DNA of 46,037 nucleotides from Betaproteobacteria bacterium (GCA_021732605.1 JAKFUS010000036.1:1-46037), one strand, 5' to 3'; counted from the first letter of the stretch, positions 25,404 through 37,810 are shown. A program made the numbers and translations. Notes: generated by a model from the letters alone, not told the origin.

Positions 25404-25760
25404 TTGGACACTGCCCCAGCCACGTCGATGTTATCACTCTCGCATCGCGAATTCGTCTCAGCGTTTCACGACGGTGCAATCAACGTCACCTTCGACCCCA
25501 AGGGCGCGGCGCGCTTCATCAGCGCGCGTTTACTGCTGCCGCTGTTCATGATGCCGGTGCTGGGCATCGGCGTCGCGCTCGCACTGACGGGATGGATCTG
25601 GACGGGATTGAGCGTGATCGCCCTTGGCATCATCGTGCCGCGACTGATCAAACGCGGCGCGCCGCGGTTTCTGATGCAGCAGATGATGGAAGACGAAGAG
25701 CTTTACCGCGAAGTGCTGCACGCCGGCATCATGCAGGTCGCTACGCGCGAACCCGCGTAA
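25404..25760 (+). CDS. small membrane protein of unknown function
   Basis: A 118-aa protein with two adjacent hydrophobic helices ([20 protein letters not shown] and [16 protein letters not shown], about residues 44-80) and a soluble C-terminus ([21 protein letters not shown]). I do not recognise the family. TTG 25404 is the first possible start; ATG 25428 is the alternative, neither with a clear ribosome site. The last 20 bp overlap the 3' end of lolD on the opposite strand. Confidence 0.6.
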   Translation: MDTAPATSMLSLSHREFVSAFHDGAINVTFDPKGAARFISARLLLPLFMMPVLGIGVALALTGWIWTGLSVIALGIIVPRLIKRGAPRFLMQQMMEDEELYREVLHAGIMQVATREPA

Positions 25761-26487
25761 ACGGTCGCAGAGCGCCGTCCTCGAGTTCAAGGATGCGGTC
25801 AGCGCGTTCCGCGATACGCGGATCATGAGTCACGATGACAAAACTGGTTTTCATGTCGCGGTTCAACTGCAGCATCAGATCAAACACCGTTTCCGCAGTG
25901 CGCCGGTCGAGATTACCCGTGGGCTCATCGGCCAGCACACAGGCAGGCTTGGCCACCAATGCCCGCGCCAGTGCGGCGCGCTGACGTTCGCCGCCCGACA
26001 GTTCGCCGGGGGTATGCGTCAGGCGATGACCCATGCCCACCGCCTCCAGCATAGCGCGTGCCGCAGCCAGTGCCTCTGCGCGAGATTCGCGGCGGATGAT
26101 CAGCGGCATCGCGACGTTTTCCTCAGCCGTGAATTCCGGCAGCAGGTGGTGGAACTGGTAAACAAAGCCCAGCGCGCGGTTGCGGGCCTCGCCACGCTGT
26201 TTCTCGCTTTGCCCCGACAGCAGTTCGCCGAGGATGCGCACTTCACCCGCGCTCGGCGCATCCAGCCCGCCGAGCAGGTGCAGCAGCGTGCTTTTGCCGG
26301 AACCGGAAGCGCCGACAATGGCAATGCGCTCGCCCGGCATCACGTCAAGGTCGATGCCCAGCAATACGGGCACTTCATCCGCACCACCACGGTAGGCCTT
26401 GCGCAGACCGCGGCAGGAAATCACTGGCGCGTTGTTTGCGACGCTGCCTATGGCGCCGCTTTTCACCTTCTTTTCGGCTTCACTCAT
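25741..26487 (-). CDS. lolD: lipoprotein-releasing ABC transporter ATP-binding protein
   Basis: Cytoplasmic ATPase of the Lol system, which extracts outer-membrane lipoproteins from the inner membrane. The 248 aa include Walker [10 protein letters not shown], the Q-loop [16 protein letters not shown] (the LolD-type FHHLLPEF string), signature LSGGERQR, Walker [14 protein letters not shown] and switch His THDP. The N-terminus ([13 protein letters not shown]...) is a longer, divergent lead. Its ATG overlaps the lolC stop by 8 bp. Confidence 0.92.
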   Translation of the reverse strand: MSEAEKKVKSGAIGSVANNAPVISCRGLRKAYRGGADEVPVLLGIDLDVMPGERIAIVGASGSGKSTLLHLLGGLDAPSAGEVRILGELLSGQSEKQRGEARNRALGFVYQFHHLLPEFTAEENVAMPLIIRRESRAEALAAARAMLEAVGMGHRLTHTPGELSGGERQRAALARALVAKPACVLADEPTGNLDRRTAETVFDLMLQLNRDMKTSFVIVTHDPRIAERADRILELEDGALRPFTRVRA

Positions 26488-27724
26488 AACGCAACGCCTC
26501 CGCCGGGTTGACCCTCGAAGCACGCCAGCTCGGATAGATCGTCGCCAGTATCGACAACACGAAGGCAACAACGGCGGTGAGAACCACATCACCCGCCTGC
26601 AGTTCAGACGGCAGGTCGGCGATCTGGTACACGTCCTGCGGCATGAACTTGACGTGGAATACCTGTTCGATCAAACCGATGATGCTATCGACGTTCAGTG
26701 CACCAAGAATGCCGAACACGATGCCGCAGCCGACACCGATGACACCGATCAGCGTCCCCTGCACCATGAATATGCGCATCACTTCGCCCGGTGAAGCACC
26801 CATGGTGCGCAGGATTGCGATGTCGGCCTGTTTTTCCCTGACCATCATGTACAGGCTGGCCACCATATTGAAGGCGGCAATGGCGATAATGAAAAACAGC
26901 AGCAGCGACATCATGCGTTTTTCCAGTTCAACGGCGCGGAAATAAGTCGCGTTGAATTGCGACCAGTCGCTGATCGACACTTCCGGCGGCAGGGTCTTCA
27001 ACAGATCACGCGCCACTTGGCGCGCAAGGAACAGGTCGTCGAGCTTTAGCCTGACGCCGGACACCTGTTCTTCCATGCGGTACAGCCGCTGCGCATCACC
27101 AATGTGCACCACCGCGAGACCGGCATCGATTTCGTAGTGTCCGACTTCAAAGGTACCAGTCACCGTGAACTGACGCATGCGCGGCAGGATGCCCGCCGGA
27201 GTCACCTGTCCTTGCGGCGCCACCAGCACCACCTTGTCACCCAGGCCCACGCCCAGCGCGCGGGCCAGCGGTGCACCAAGCACGGCATTGTATTCACCGG
27301 AACGCAGGGATTCGAGCGTACCGGAACGCATGTGTTTGCCGATCTCGCTGACTTTTTCTTCAGCAGCCGGGTCGATGCCGCGCAGCATCGCGCCACGCAC
27401 ACTGCTGCCGTTGGTCAGCAGGCCCTGCGCCGATACATAGGGTGCAACAGCGGCCACATGCGGATTTTTTGCCGCTGTAGCGGCGATGCCCTGCCAGTCG
27501 CGCAGCGCTTCGCCGAGCCCGGTGACCTGCACATGGGCCACCGCACTCAGCATGCGCGTGCGCACTTCGCGCTGAAAACCGTTGAACACAGACAGCACGG
27601 TGATCAGCACCGTCATGCCCAGCGCAATGCCGACCACCGAGATCAGCGAAATCACCGAAATGAATTTGGTGCGCTGACGCGATCGGGTGTAACGCAGACC
27701 GACAAACAGGGGAAAGGAATTCAC
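26480..27724 (-). CDS. lolC: lipoprotein-releasing system permease LolC/LolE family
   Basis: Inner-membrane permease partner of LolD. The 414-aa product has the first membrane helix in [21 protein letters not shown] (about 24-48), a large periplasmic MacB-like domain and three C-terminal FtsX helices. The GTG start at 27724 is chosen because the family N-terminus ([16 protein letters not shown]) begins there; the frame is open to 27874. Only one permease gene is present, so a homodimeric or LolDF-like arrangement is possible (inference). Confidence 0.88.
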   Translation of the reverse strand: MNSFPLFVGLRYTRSRQRTKFISVISLISVVGIALGMTVLITVLSVFNGFQREVRTRMLSAVAHVQVTGLGEALRDWQGIAATAAKNPHVAAVAPYVSAQGLLTNGSSVRGAMLRGIDPAAEEKVSEIGKHMRSGTLESLRSGEYNAVLGAPLARALGVGLGDKVVLVAPQGQVTPAGILPRMRQFTVTGTFEVGHYEIDAGLAVVHIGDAQRLYRMEEQVSGVRLKLDDLFLARQVARDLLKTLPPEVSISDWSQFNATYFRAVELEKRMMSLLLFFIIAIAAFNMVASLYMMVREKQADIAILRTMGASPGEVMRIFMVQGTLIGVIGVGCGIVFGILGALNVDSIIGLIEQVFHVKFMPQDVYQIADLPSELQAGDVVLTAVVAFVLSILATIYPSWRASRVNPAEALRYE

Positions 27725-27868
27725 GGGTAACCGCAAAAAGCAAAAACGCAGTTTGCCATAAATGGCCTGCACAGGTCCGTCTGTCTGCTGCGAACGCATG
27801 CTAGACTCGCCGCACACCGCCGCACTCATATATTCCGCCCACATTCGCCGTGAACTTGTCGGACAACC

Positions 27869-28918
27869 GTGCACCTGACCCTGTTCATACCCGATCTCTT
27901 GCCGCCCGGCGGCATGGAATCCGCCATCGCCGACGGCAATACCGCGCCTGTCCTGCGCCGCATGTTCGGGCGCGGCGATCTGCAGCGCTTCCCGCCGATC
28001 GATGCCGAGGTCTGGTTATGCCAGGCCTTTGAGGTTGAACAACGCGAAGACTGGCCGGTTGCACCACTGACCGCTGGCGTTGACGGCATCGACATCGGCT
28101 CCGATTACTGGCTGCGCGCTGATCCGGTCTATCTGCAGTTGCAGCGCCACGGCACGCGGGTGCTGGCCGCGCCGGCGCTGACTTTAAGTGACGACGAGAC
28201 CGCGGCACTGACCACCGCACTCAACACCCATTTCAGTGCCGACGGCATCAGCCTGACCGCCCCGCATCCGACTCGCTGGTACATCCGGCAAACCGAATCC
28301 ACCGGCATCGCAGCACCGACGCTGGCCGCAACCGCAGGCAAATCGCTGCCACCCACTCCCTTGACTGGTTCCCGCGCCAGCCACTGGCATCGCATACTGA
28401 CTGAAGCGCAGATGGTGCTGCATGAACATCCGGTCAATCAGGCCCGCGAAGCCCGCGACCTGCCCGTAGTCAACAGTCTGTTGTTATGGGGCGGTGGGCG
28501 CAAACCGACCGTGCCGGGCCGCCATTTCACCGAAGTCTGGAGCGACGATCCGCTGGCCACCGCACTGGCGGTGCAAAGCAGCGCAAATTTCCATGCTGCT
28601 CCATCGAGTGCGGCCCTGTGGTTCGGTGCCCACCCGAAAGCCGAAGGCCGCCACCTGATTACGCTCGATCGCGTCCACCAGGCCATGCGTTATGGCGGAC
28701 CCGACGCCTGGCTCAAAACCATCAATGCGCTGGAAGAAATGTGGTTCGGCGCATTATTGGGCGCGCTCAGTGGTTCAATGAGCGGCTCACTTAAAGAGCT
28801 GGTGATTGTCGCCAACGGTCCCGACGGCTGCCTGCGCTGTACGCTGCGCCCGGCTGACAATCTGAAATTCTGGCGGCGCCCGCTGACCTGGACCGCGATT
28901 ACCGGCAGCGGCGCATGA
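27869..28918 (+). CDS. RpfE-like / phosphoglycerate-mutase-like protein
   Basis: A 349-aa cytoplasmic protein of the conserved family that precedes recJ in many beta- and gammaproteobacteria and is often named RpfE or phosphoglycerate-mutase-like. Recognisable parts are LTLFIPDLLPP, the RILTEAQMVLHEHPVN block, NSLLLWGGG, and the C-terminal LRPADNLKFWRRP. The function is not established. GTG start. Its stop overlaps the recJ start (ATGA), and it diverges from lolC across 144 bp. Confidence 0.78.
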   Translation: MHLTLFIPDLLPPGGMESAIADGNTAPVLRRMFGRGDLQRFPPIDAEVWLCQAFEVEQREDWPVAPLTAGVDGIDIGSDYWLRADPVYLQLQRHGTRVLAAPALTLSDDETAALTTALNTHFSADGISLTAPHPTRWYIRQTESTGIAAPTLAATAGKSLPPTPLTGSRASHWHRILTEAQMVLHEHPVNQAREARDLPVVNSLLLWGGGRKPTVPGRHFTEVWSDDPLATALAVQSSANFHAAPSSAALWFGAHPKAEGRHLITLDRVHQAMRYGGPDAWLKTINALEEMWFGALLGALSGSMSGSLKELVIVANGPDGCLRCTLRPADNLKFWRRPLTWTAITGSGA

Positions 28919-30630
28919 GCAGCATCGTCACCCGCAGTGTCGATGACACTGCGGCCGCGCAACTGGTTGCAGGGGGATTGTCGCCGTTCATGGCGCGCAT
29001 TTACGCGGCGCGCGGCATCAGTCGCTTGGAGCAACTCGCGCCTGACCTGTCGCGGCTGATTCCGTTGAATCTGTTGCGCAACGTCACCGCCATGGCTGAA
29101 CTGCTCGCCGACGCCATTACCGAGCACAAAAAATTGCTGATCGTCGCCGACTACGATGCCGACGGCGCTACCGCCTGCGCGGTTGGCCTGCGCGCACTGC
29201 GTATGTTTGGCGCTCATGTTGATTTTCTGGTGCCCAACCGTTTTGAATACGGTTATGGCCTGACGCCGGAAATCGTGCAGCTCGCCGCCACAGAAAAAAA
29301 GCCCGATGTGCTGGTCACCGTCGACAACGGCATCGCCAGCATCGACGGCGTTGCCGAAGCCAACCGCCTTGGCATGAAAGTGTTGGTCACCGATCATCAT
29401 CTGCCCGGCGACAGCCTGCCCGATGCCTGGTGCATCATCAATCCCAACCAGCCGGGCTGCACATTCCCCAGTAAAAACCTCGCCGGCGTCGGCGTGATGT
29501 TCTATCTGATGCTGGCACTGCGCGCAGAGTTTCGAAAACGCGGCGCTTACACCAACAAGACCGAGCCGAATTTGGGTACTTTGCTCGACCTGGTTGCGCT
29601 GGGTACTGTCGCCGACGTAGTCAAACTCGACGACAACAACCGGCTGCTGGTGCAGCAGGGCCTGCAACGCATCCGCGCCGGCCGCGCACAACAAGGCATC
29701 AACGCACTGTTTAATGCTGCGGGCCGCGAAGTCCGTCGTGCCGGTACTTACGATCTGGGTTTTGTCGCAGGGCCCAGACTCAATGCCGCCGGACGCCTCA
29801 CCGACATGTCGCTGGGCATCGAATGCCTGACTACTGATGATCCCGGTCGTGCTGCCGACATCGCGCGCCAGCTGGATCAGTTGAACCGTCAGCGCCGCGA
29901 CATTGAAGCCGGCATGCAGGAATCCGCACTGGCGACCGTGGAGGATATCGAGCCCGGTTACACGCTGAGCCTTTATGAACCAAGTTGGCACCAGGGTGTG
30001 ATCGGCATCCTCGCATCACGCCTGCGCGAAAAATTTCACCGTCCGACCTTTGCCTTTGCCGCCGCAGGGAACGGTGAACTCAAGGGTTCAGGACGCTCGA
30101 TCACGGCGCTCCATTTGCGTGACGCGCTGGATCTGATATCGAAACGGCACCCTGAACTCATCGTCCGCTTCGGAGGCCATGCTGCGGCCGCGGGATTGAC
30201 ACTGCATGAAAACGGCTTCAACGCGTTCCGCGATGCTTTCGAAGCTGTCGCCGCCGAACTGCTGACACCCGCCGACCTCGAACGCGAATGGGTCACCGAT
30301 GGTTCATTGCAACCGGAGGACATGACGCTGGCCAACGCGACGACACTGGCGGACTCGGTATGGGGCCAGGGTTTTCCGGAACCACGCTTTTACGACCAGT
30401 TCGAAGTCGCAGCACAGCGCATCGTCGGCGAGCGTCACCTGAAATTGCGTCTGCGCCGCAAAGCAAGTCCCCTTGGGGGGCGCCGCAACGGCCTGCCACT
30501 GGATGCCATGTTGTTTGGTCACGCTGACCCGTTGCCCGAAACCATCGCCGCGACTTACCGGCTTTCGGCAAACCATTACAATGGCGCGGTGACACTGCAG
30601 TTGCTGCTGGAACACTGGCAGGCCGCATAA
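28915..30630 (+). CDS. recJ: single-stranded-DNA-specific exonuclease RecJ
   Basis: 5'-3' ssDNA exonuclease of recombination and mismatch repair. The 571 aa have the DHH motifs in order: ADYDADGATA, LVTVDNG, TDHHLPGD, LVALGTVADVV, then the DHHA1 part with GPRLNAAGRLTDM and FGGHAAAAGLTL, and the C-terminal OB-like domain. The length is normal. Translation is coupled to the rpfE-like gene. Confidence 0.95.
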   Translation: MSSIVTRSVDDTAAAQLVAGGLSPFMARIYAARGISRLEQLAPDLSRLIPLNLLRNVTAMAELLADAITEHKKLLIVADYDADGATACAVGLRALRMFGAHVDFLVPNRFEYGYGLTPEIVQLAATEKKPDVLVTVDNGIASIDGVAEANRLGMKVLVTDHHLPGDSLPDAWCIINPNQPGCTFPSKNLAGVGVMFYLMLALRAEFRKRGAYTNKTEPNLGTLLDLVALGTVADVVKLDDNNRLLVQQGLQRIRAGRAQQGINALFNAAGREVRRAGTYDLGFVAGPRLNAAGRLTDMSLGIECLTTDDPGRAADIARQLDQLNRQRRDIEAGMQESALATVEDIEPGYTLSLYEPSWHQGVIGILASRLREKFHRPTFAFAAAGNGELKGSGRSITALHLRDALDLISKRHPELIVRFGGHAAAAGLTLHENGFNAFRDAFEAVAAELLTPADLEREWVTDGSLQPEDMTLANATTLADSVWGQGFPEPRFYDQFEVAAQRIVGERHLKLRLRRKASPLGGRRNGLPLDAMLFGHADPLPETIAATYRLSANHYNGAVTLQLLLEHWQAA

Positions 30631-30663
30631 CTTATAAAAAGTCGCACCGGGAGAGGAGCAACA

Positions 30664-31563
30664 TTGAGTACCTATCGAGGCAGCAGCACGCTGTGTATGG
30701 GCATTCTGCTGGCGTTGGCGCTGCAGGCTGCATCGGCTGTTGCCGGCGAAGTGCTTTACGAAAAAGCCTCGGCCTACGGCACCGTCGTGATTACGGACGA
30801 AGGCAACAACCTGCGTGCGCTGCGTTTCGGTCGCAACGGCGTGCGCCAGAGCCTGGTCAAACTCGACGATCCGGAATATCTCGGACTCTCCTATGCGCCG
30901 GTGGCACTGACCGGACTCGCCCTGAGCGCCGAGCCTCGTCGCTTCCTGATCATCGGACTGGGTGGCGGCACCCTGCCCGCTTTCCTGCGCAAGCACTACC
31001 CTGACGCCGAAATCGACGCCGTCGATATCAATCCTGAAGTCGCTTTCGCCGCCAAAAATTATCTCGGATTCCGTGAAGACGAACGCATGCGCATCCACAT
31101 CGCCGACGGGCGCAAGTTCGTCGAAGCGGTACATCAGCAGTACGATGTGATCTTTCTCGACGCCTTCGGCGCCGAAGCGGTGCCGGCACACCTGACGACG
31201 AAAGAATTCCTGACCGCAGTGCGCCGCGCCGTGCGTGCCGACGGCGTCGTCATCGGCAACATCTGGTTCACCGCCACCAGCCCGCCCTATGATTCGATGG
31301 TGCACACCTACCAGGAAACCTTCGGCGAACTCCACGTGCTGCGCGTCACGGGGTCCAGTAACCGGATCCTGTTCGCGCTGCCGCGCAGCCAGCCGTTGGG
31401 CCGCGCCGAACTCGTTGCCATGGCGCAAAAACTCGCAGCTGGCAAAAATTTCCGCTTCAATCCCGCTGTCCTGGTCGAACGCGGATGGATTTCGCCCGAC
31501 ATTGCCTCTTTCGGCGGCAGACTGCTGACGGATTCAAATATTACAGAGAACTCCGTAAAATAA
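30664..31563 (+). CDS. spermidine-synthase-like methyltransferase-fold protein with signal peptide
   Basis: A 299-aa protein of the spermine/spermidine synthase superfamily. It begins at TTG, supported by a strong GGAGAGGAG site, with a typical Sec signal (LCMGILLALALQAASAVAG, about residues 11-29). The nucleotide-binding motif LIIGLGGGTLPAFL (about residues 95-108), the acidic VDINPEV strand end and DAFGAEAVP loop follow. Canonical spermidine synthases are cytoplasmic; the secretion signal suggests a different role. It follows recJ by 33 bp. Substrate unknown. Confidence 0.78.
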   Translation: MSTYRGSSTLCMGILLALALQAASAVAGEVLYEKASAYGTVVITDEGNNLRALRFGRNGVRQSLVKLDDPEYLGLSYAPVALTGLALSAEPRRFLIIGLGGGTLPAFLRKHYPDAEIDAVDINPEVAFAAKNYLGFREDERMRIHIADGRKFVEAVHQQYDVIFLDAFGAEAVPAHLTTKEFLTAVRRAVRADGVVIGNIWFTATSPPYDSMVHTYQETFGELHVLRVTGSSNRILFALPRSQPLGRAELVAMAQKLAAGKNFRFNPAVLVERGWISPDIASFGGRLLTDSNITENSVK

Positions 31564-31592
31564 TCATTAAAATCAATAGCTTGAAGGTCTAC

Positions 31593-32531
31593 ATGAAACA
31601 CGATCTACTCCTCACCGCCAAAGGCCACCAAGGCACCCAGAAGCGCATGGAACAGGAGTTCGCGCTGATCAAATTGTGGGAGGCGCCGGACCGCGCCGCA
31701 ACGCTCAAAGCGTCGGCCGCAAAAATACGGGCGCTGGCCCACACCGGCCACTCCAAGGTTGATGCCGCACTGATGGATGCGCTGCCCAAGCTGGAAATCA
31801 TCGCCAACTTCGGTGTCGGTGTGGATCAGATCGACCTCGACGCTGCCAAACAGCGCGGGATCATTGTCACCAACACCGCCAATGTGCTGAACGACTGCGT
31901 TGCCGACTGCGCGATGGCGCTGGTGTTGAATACGCTGCGCAAGTTTCCGCAGGCAGACAAATACCTGCGTGCAGGGCAATGGAAAACCCAGGGCACATAT
32001 CAACTGACCACCTCACTCAGCGGCAAAACCCTGGGCATCCTCGGTCTCGGCCGCATCGGCGAAGAGATTGCCCGGCGCGCGCAGGCCTTCCGCATGATCA
32101 TCCGTTACCACAACCGCAACCAGAAGGATGTGCCCTACGACTACGATCCCGATGCGGTGACACTGGCCAAAAACTCGGATGTGCTGTTGGTCATCACCCC
32201 CGGCGGCGCGGAAACCAACAAGCTGATTAATGCCCGGGTGCTGGATGCACTGGGCCCGCAGGGTTATCTGGTCAATGTGGCGCGCGGCTCGGTGGTCGAC
32301 CAGCCGGTGTTACTGCAATACCTTCAGCAGAAAAAAATCGCCGGCGCCGGTCTCGATGTCTACGAACATGAGCCTGATGTGCCGCCGGAGTTTTTTGAAC
32401 TCGACAACGCAGTTCTGTTGCCACACATGGCCAGCGCCACCATTGAAACCCGCATGGCGATGGGCAAGCTGCAGATCGAGAACATCCTGCTGCATCTTTC
32501 CGGCCAGCCGGTGAAAACGCCGGTGAATTGA
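31593..32531 (+). CDS. D-2-hydroxyacid dehydrogenase (glyoxylate/hydroxypyruvate reductase-like)
   Basis: NAD(P)H-dependent 2-hydroxyacid dehydrogenase of 312 aa. The Rossmann loop GLGRIGEEIARRA, the NVARGSVVDQ arginine, the DVYEHEP glutamate and LLPHMASAT histidine form the complete catalytic set. The substrate loop NFGVGVDQID fits the GhrB/HprA group. ATG 31593 follows a TTGAAGG site. An AT-rich TAAAATCAA element lies between it and the preceding gene. Confidence 0.88.
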   Translation: MKHDLLLTAKGHQGTQKRMEQEFALIKLWEAPDRAATLKASAAKIRALAHTGHSKVDAALMDALPKLEIIANFGVGVDQIDLDAAKQRGIIVTNTANVLNDCVADCAMALVLNTLRKFPQADKYLRAGQWKTQGTYQLTTSLSGKTLGILGLGRIGEEIARRAQAFRMIIRYHNRNQKDVPYDYDPDAVTLAKNSDVLLVITPGGAETNKLINARVLDALGPQGYLVNVARGSVVDQPVLLQYLQQKKIAGAGLDVYEHEPDVPPEFFELDNAVLLPHMASATIETRMAMGKLQIENILLHLSGQPVKTPVN

Positions 32532-32619
32532 CCTCAGCAGCGGAATTTGGGCAATACCGAGTGGCCGGTGGCCGGGAATTAGTACTGTGGCTACCAGCGA
32601 CGCACCCTCCCCGCTGCTG

Positions 32620-32625
32620 TAAAAT
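32620..32625 (+). promoter_or_regulatory. possible prfB promoter -10 box
   Basis: TAAAAT preceded by TGCTG lies 23 bp before the prfB ATG in the 116-bp gap after the dehydrogenase gene. No convincing -35 is visible, so this is a weak call. Confidence 0.3.
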
Positions 32626-32647
32626 CCGCCTTTTTCGCGGAAACTCC

Positions 32648-33752
32648 ATGGAAGCCGAACGCATCAACGCCATCGCCAATCGCCTGCACGACCTTGAGGA
32701 ACGAGCGGGAGCGCTGCGGAGGTATCTTTGACTACGATGCGAAAACCCGCCGTCTCGAAGAACTGATCAAGCTGAGCGAGGATCCGGCGCTGTGGAATGA
32801 TGCCCCGCGCGCCCAGGAAGTCGGCCGCGAACGCAAGATACTGGAAGGCATCGTCGTCACCCTGAAGGATCTCGACCGCGACATGCGCGACGCGCTGGAG
32901 CTGTTCGAAATGGCCCGCGGGGAGAAGGACGACAGCACGCTGGTCGCCGTCGAGCAGGACACCGCAAAACTGGGCGGCATCGTCAAGGACATGGAATTCC
33001 GCCGCATGTTCGCCAATCCGATGGATCCTAACAACTGCTTCCTCGACATCCAGTCGGGATCCGGCGGCACAGAAGCGCAGGACTGGGCCTCGATCCTCGA
33101 ACGCATGTATCTGCGCTACTGCGAAACCAAAAAATTCCGCGTCGAAGTGCTTGAAGAATCTGCGGGTGACGTCGCCGGCATCAAAAGCGCGTCGCTGAAA
33201 ATCACCGGCGACTACGCCTTCGGTCACCTGCGCACCGAATCCGGCGTGCACCGCCTGGTGCGCAAATCACCGTTTGATTCGAACAACCGTCGCCACACCT
33301 CGTTCGCCAGCGTGTTCGTTTACCCGGAAGTCGACGACTCGATCGAGATCGACATCAACCCGGCGGACCTGCGCATCGACACCTACCGTGCCTCCGGCGC
33401 CGGCGGCCAGCACATCAACAAAACCGACTCCGCGGTGCGCATCACGCATATCCCCACCGGCATCGTCGTGCAGTGTCAGAGCGACCGCTCTCAGCACCGC
33501 AACCGCGCCGAAGCCAACGCGATGCTGAAATCGAAACTCTACGAACTCGAGCTGCGCAAAAGGAACGAACAGAAACAGGCCATGGAAGACTCCAAGACCG
33601 ACATCGGCTGGGGCCACCAGATCCGCTCCTATGTGCTCGACCAGTCGCGCATCAAGGATCTGCGCACCAACGTCGAAATCGGCAACACCCAGGGCGTGCT
33701 CGATGGCGACCTTGACCCTTTTATTACTGCCAGCCTCAAATCCGGCCTCTAG
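32648..33752 (+). CDS. prfB: peptide chain release factor 2 (programmed +1 frameshift)
   Basis: RF2 terminates translation at UGA and UAA. The gene is read as 32648-32728 joined to 32730-33752: frame 0 runs 27 codons to CTT TGA, then translation slips +1 to GAC TAC GAT. The joined product is 367 aa, the usual length. The second part contains the anticodon-mimic SPF ([10 protein letters not shown]) and the catalytic GGQ ([21 protein letters not shown] methylated in known RF2s). lysS follows after 9 bp. Confidence 0.96.
32716..32731 (+). promoter_or_regulatory. RF2 autoregulatory frameshift site
   Basis: GGAGGTATCTTTGAC contains the three classical elements: an internal Shine-Dalgarno-like GGAGG, the slippery CTT and the in-frame TGA followed by C. 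Low RF2 makes the ribosome pause at TGA and shift +1, raising RF2 synthesis. Confidence 0.95.
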
Positions 33753-33761
33753 GACTCCATC

Positions 33762-35264
33762 ATGGAAAACCCGAACACCACGCCGCCCGTCGATACCAAC
33801 CGCATTGTCGAGGAGCGCCGCGCCAAGCTCAAAGACCTGCGCGAACTGGGACTGGCTTTCCCCAACGACTTCGTGCGCGCCCATCTCGCCGAAGTGCTGG
33901 CCGCGGAACATGAAGAAAAAGACGCCAAGACGCTGGTTGAGACCCCGATTGCGGTCAGCGTTGCCGGTCGCATCATGCTCAAACGGATCATGGGCAAGGC
34001 CTGTTTCGCCACAATTCAGGACATGAGCGGGCGCATCCAGCTCTACGTTTCCGTTGACGACGTCGGTGCCGATGCGCTGGAGTCATTCAAACACTACGAT
34101 ATCGGCGACATCGTCGGTGCCCAGGGCGGACTGTTCAAAACACAGAAAGGCGAACTGACGGTGCGCGTCACCACCATCCGCCTGCTGACCAAGTCGCTGC
34201 GCCCGCTGCCCGAAAAATTCCACGGCCTGACCGATCAGGAACAGAAATACCGCCAGCGCTACGTCGACCTGATCATGAACGAGGACACGCGGCTGGTGTT
34301 CGTGCAGCGCGCGCGCATCATCCAGGCCATCCGCAACCTGCTGATCGCCCGACGTTATTACGAAGCCGAAACCCCGATGATGCAGCCCATCCCCGGCGGC
34401 GCCTCGGCACGTCCCTTCGTCACCCACCACAACGCACTCGACATGCAGCTCTACCTGCGCATCGCACCGGAGCTGTACCTGAAGCGGCTGGTAGTCGGCG
34501 GCTTCGAGAAAGTGTTCGAGATCAACCGCAACTTCCGCAACGAAGGCATGTCGACCCGGCACAATCCGGAATTCACCATGCTCGAGTTTTATGCCGCGTA
34601 CACCAACCACGAATACCTGATGGGGTTCGTCGAGCAGATCCTGCGCGCAGCCGCCCAGGCCGCCTGCGGCACCGAACAGATCACTTACCAGGGACGCGGC
34701 ATCGACCTGTCTCAACCCTTCGCCCGGCTGAGCATCACTGGCGCCATCAAAAAATACCGGCCGGATATCGACGACGATATTCTGAATGACCGAGAACGCA
34801 TCATCGCCAGGATGAATGAGCTGAAAATCCCGTTCCGCGAAAAAGACGGTCTGGGCGGCCTGCAACTGACACTGTTCGAAAGCACCGTCGAATCAGAACT
34901 GTGGGATCCGACCTACATCGTCGATTACCCGGCGGAAGTCTCACCACTGGCGCGGCGCAGCGACAAAAATCCGGAGCTGACCGAACGTTTCGAGCTCTAC
35001 ATCTGCGGCCGCGAAATCGCCAACGGCTTCTCGGAGTTGAACGATCCGGAAGACCAGGCCGAGCGGTTCATGGAACAGGTGCGGCAAAAGGAAGCCGGTG
35101 ACCATGAAGCCATGCATTACGACGCCGACTACATCCGCGCGCTGGAATACGGCCTGCCGCCCTGCGGCGGCGCCGGCATCGGCATCGACCGCGTGGTGAT
35201 GATGCTGACCGACAGCCCCTCGATCCGCGACGTGATCCTGTTCCCACAAATGAGACCGGAATAA
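33762..35264 (+). CDS. lysS: lysyl-tRNA synthetase, class II
   Basis: Charges tRNA-Lys. The 500-aa product has an N-terminal OB-fold ([21 protein letters not shown]) and the class II catalytic core: motif 2 [20 protein letters not shown] and motif 3 [13 protein letters not shown], plus the lysine-pocket block [20 protein letters not shown]. All expected parts are present. It lies 9 bp after prfB, the common prfB-lysS operon of proteobacteria. Confidence 0.97.
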   Translation: MENPNTTPPVDTNRIVEERRAKLKDLRELGLAFPNDFVRAHLAEVLAAEHEEKDAKTLVETPIAVSVAGRIMLKRIMGKACFATIQDMSGRIQLYVSVDDVGADALESFKHYDIGDIVGAQGGLFKTQKGELTVRVTTIRLLTKSLRPLPEKFHGLTDQEQKYRQRYVDLIMNEDTRLVFVQRARIIQAIRNLLIARRYYEAETPMMQPIPGGASARPFVTHHNALDMQLYLRIAPELYLKRLVVGGFEKVFEINRNFRNEGMSTRHNPEFTMLEFYAAYTNHEYLMGFVEQILRAAAQAACGTEQITYQGRGIDLSQPFARLSITGAIKKYRPDIDDDILNDRERIIARMNELKIPFREKDGLGGLQLTLFESTVESELWDPTYIVDYPAEVSPLARRSDKNPELTERFELYICGREIANGFSELNDPEDQAERFMEQVRQKEAGDHEAMHYDADYIRALEYGLPPCGGAGIGIDRVVMMLTDSPSIRDVILFPQMRPE

Positions 35265-35293
35265 CACCCGGCAACACAGCAGGAGGAGTTGCA

Positions 35294-37258
<1,965 letters not shown>

Positions 37259-37270
37259 ACGGGCGATCCG

Positions 37271-37292
37271 CCATCGCGTCAGGACGCGATGG
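37271..37292 (+). terminator. hairpin after aacS
   Basis: CCATCGCGTC and GACGCGATGG form a perfect 10-bp stem with a 2-base AG loop, 12 bp after the aacS stop. There is no T-run, so termination may be weak. A related shorter hairpin follows the second aacS 3' copy. Confidence 0.55.
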
Positions 37293-37337
37293 CACAATGC
37301 ACCCATCACCACGGAAGCCGCGGTTCAGCCACGGTCA

Positions 37338-37356
37338 TGAAACAATAAGTAATTGT
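37338..37356. promoter_or_regulatory. inverted repeat upstream of brnTA
   Basis: AAACAAT and ATTGTTT are separated by AAGTA, next to a TATAAT-like sequence in the 273-bp gap before brnT. BrnA-type antitoxins repress their own operons, so this could be an operator. It lies about 175 bp upstream of the brnT start, far for a promoter operator. The rest of the gap holds only a 41-codon open frame. Confidence 0.3.
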
Positions 37357-37531
37357 TTTAATTTATAATTTCTATTTCTTGGTGCATCATCTAGGAAATC
37401 AAAGAATTGAAAAACATCGTGCAGGTTTTTGAATTAATGGAAAAATTTGTCGTTTCGCCAATACCGAGGGCGGGGTTGCATCGGCTTTTGAGGATTTCTA
37501 TTTCAAGCATGTGCTTTGACTCGGTGATCTA

Positions 37532-37810
37532 ATGACACTTCGCTACGAATGGGATCCGCGAAAGGCCGCTGCGAATCTCAGAAAACATGGCGTCTCGTTT
37601 GAGGAAGCGGCATCCATATTCAATGACCCCCTTGCCATCACCTTTCCCGACCCAGATCATTCCGTTGTCGAAGAACGTCTCTTGAGTTTTGGCATTTCCA
37701 GTTCAGGGCGTTTATTGGCTATCATCTCAACTGAGCGCGGTACTACACTACGTATTATTAGCGCTCGAGAAGCAACCCGCCGAGAGCGAGGAATATATGA
37801 ACAAGGCTAA
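37532..37810 (+). CDS. brnT: BrnT-family ribonuclease toxin
   Basis: Type II toxin of the BrnT (DUF497) family, an RNase of RelE-like fold. The 92 aa show the family pattern: YEWDPRKAAANLRKHGVSFEEAASIF, the DPDHSVVEERLLSFGISSSGRLLAI middle and the C-terminal LRIISAREATRRERGIYEQ with its catalytic arginine region. The stop overlaps the antitoxin gene by 14 bp, the usual brnT-brnA order. It sits in an insertion between two aacS 3' ends. Confidence 0.9.
   Translation: MTLRYEWDPRKAAANLRKHGVSFEEAASIFNDPLAITFPDPDHSVVEERLLSFGISSSGRLLAIISTERGTTLRIISAREATRRERGIYEQG

Noticed and set aside
28690-29991. 433-codon frame antisense to recJ and the rpfE-like gene
   Set aside because: Spans two coupled real genes in antisense; composition is that of a shadow frame.
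37356-37375. TATAAT in the brnTA upstream gap as a promoter
   Set aside because: No -35 at a workable distance and 160 bp from the gene; kept only as context for the inverted repeat.
37407-37532. 41-codon TTG-started frame ending in a TAATG overlap with brnT
   Set aside because: No ribosome site and no family resemblance; the overlap may be chance, though a leader peptide or gene remnant cannot be excluded.
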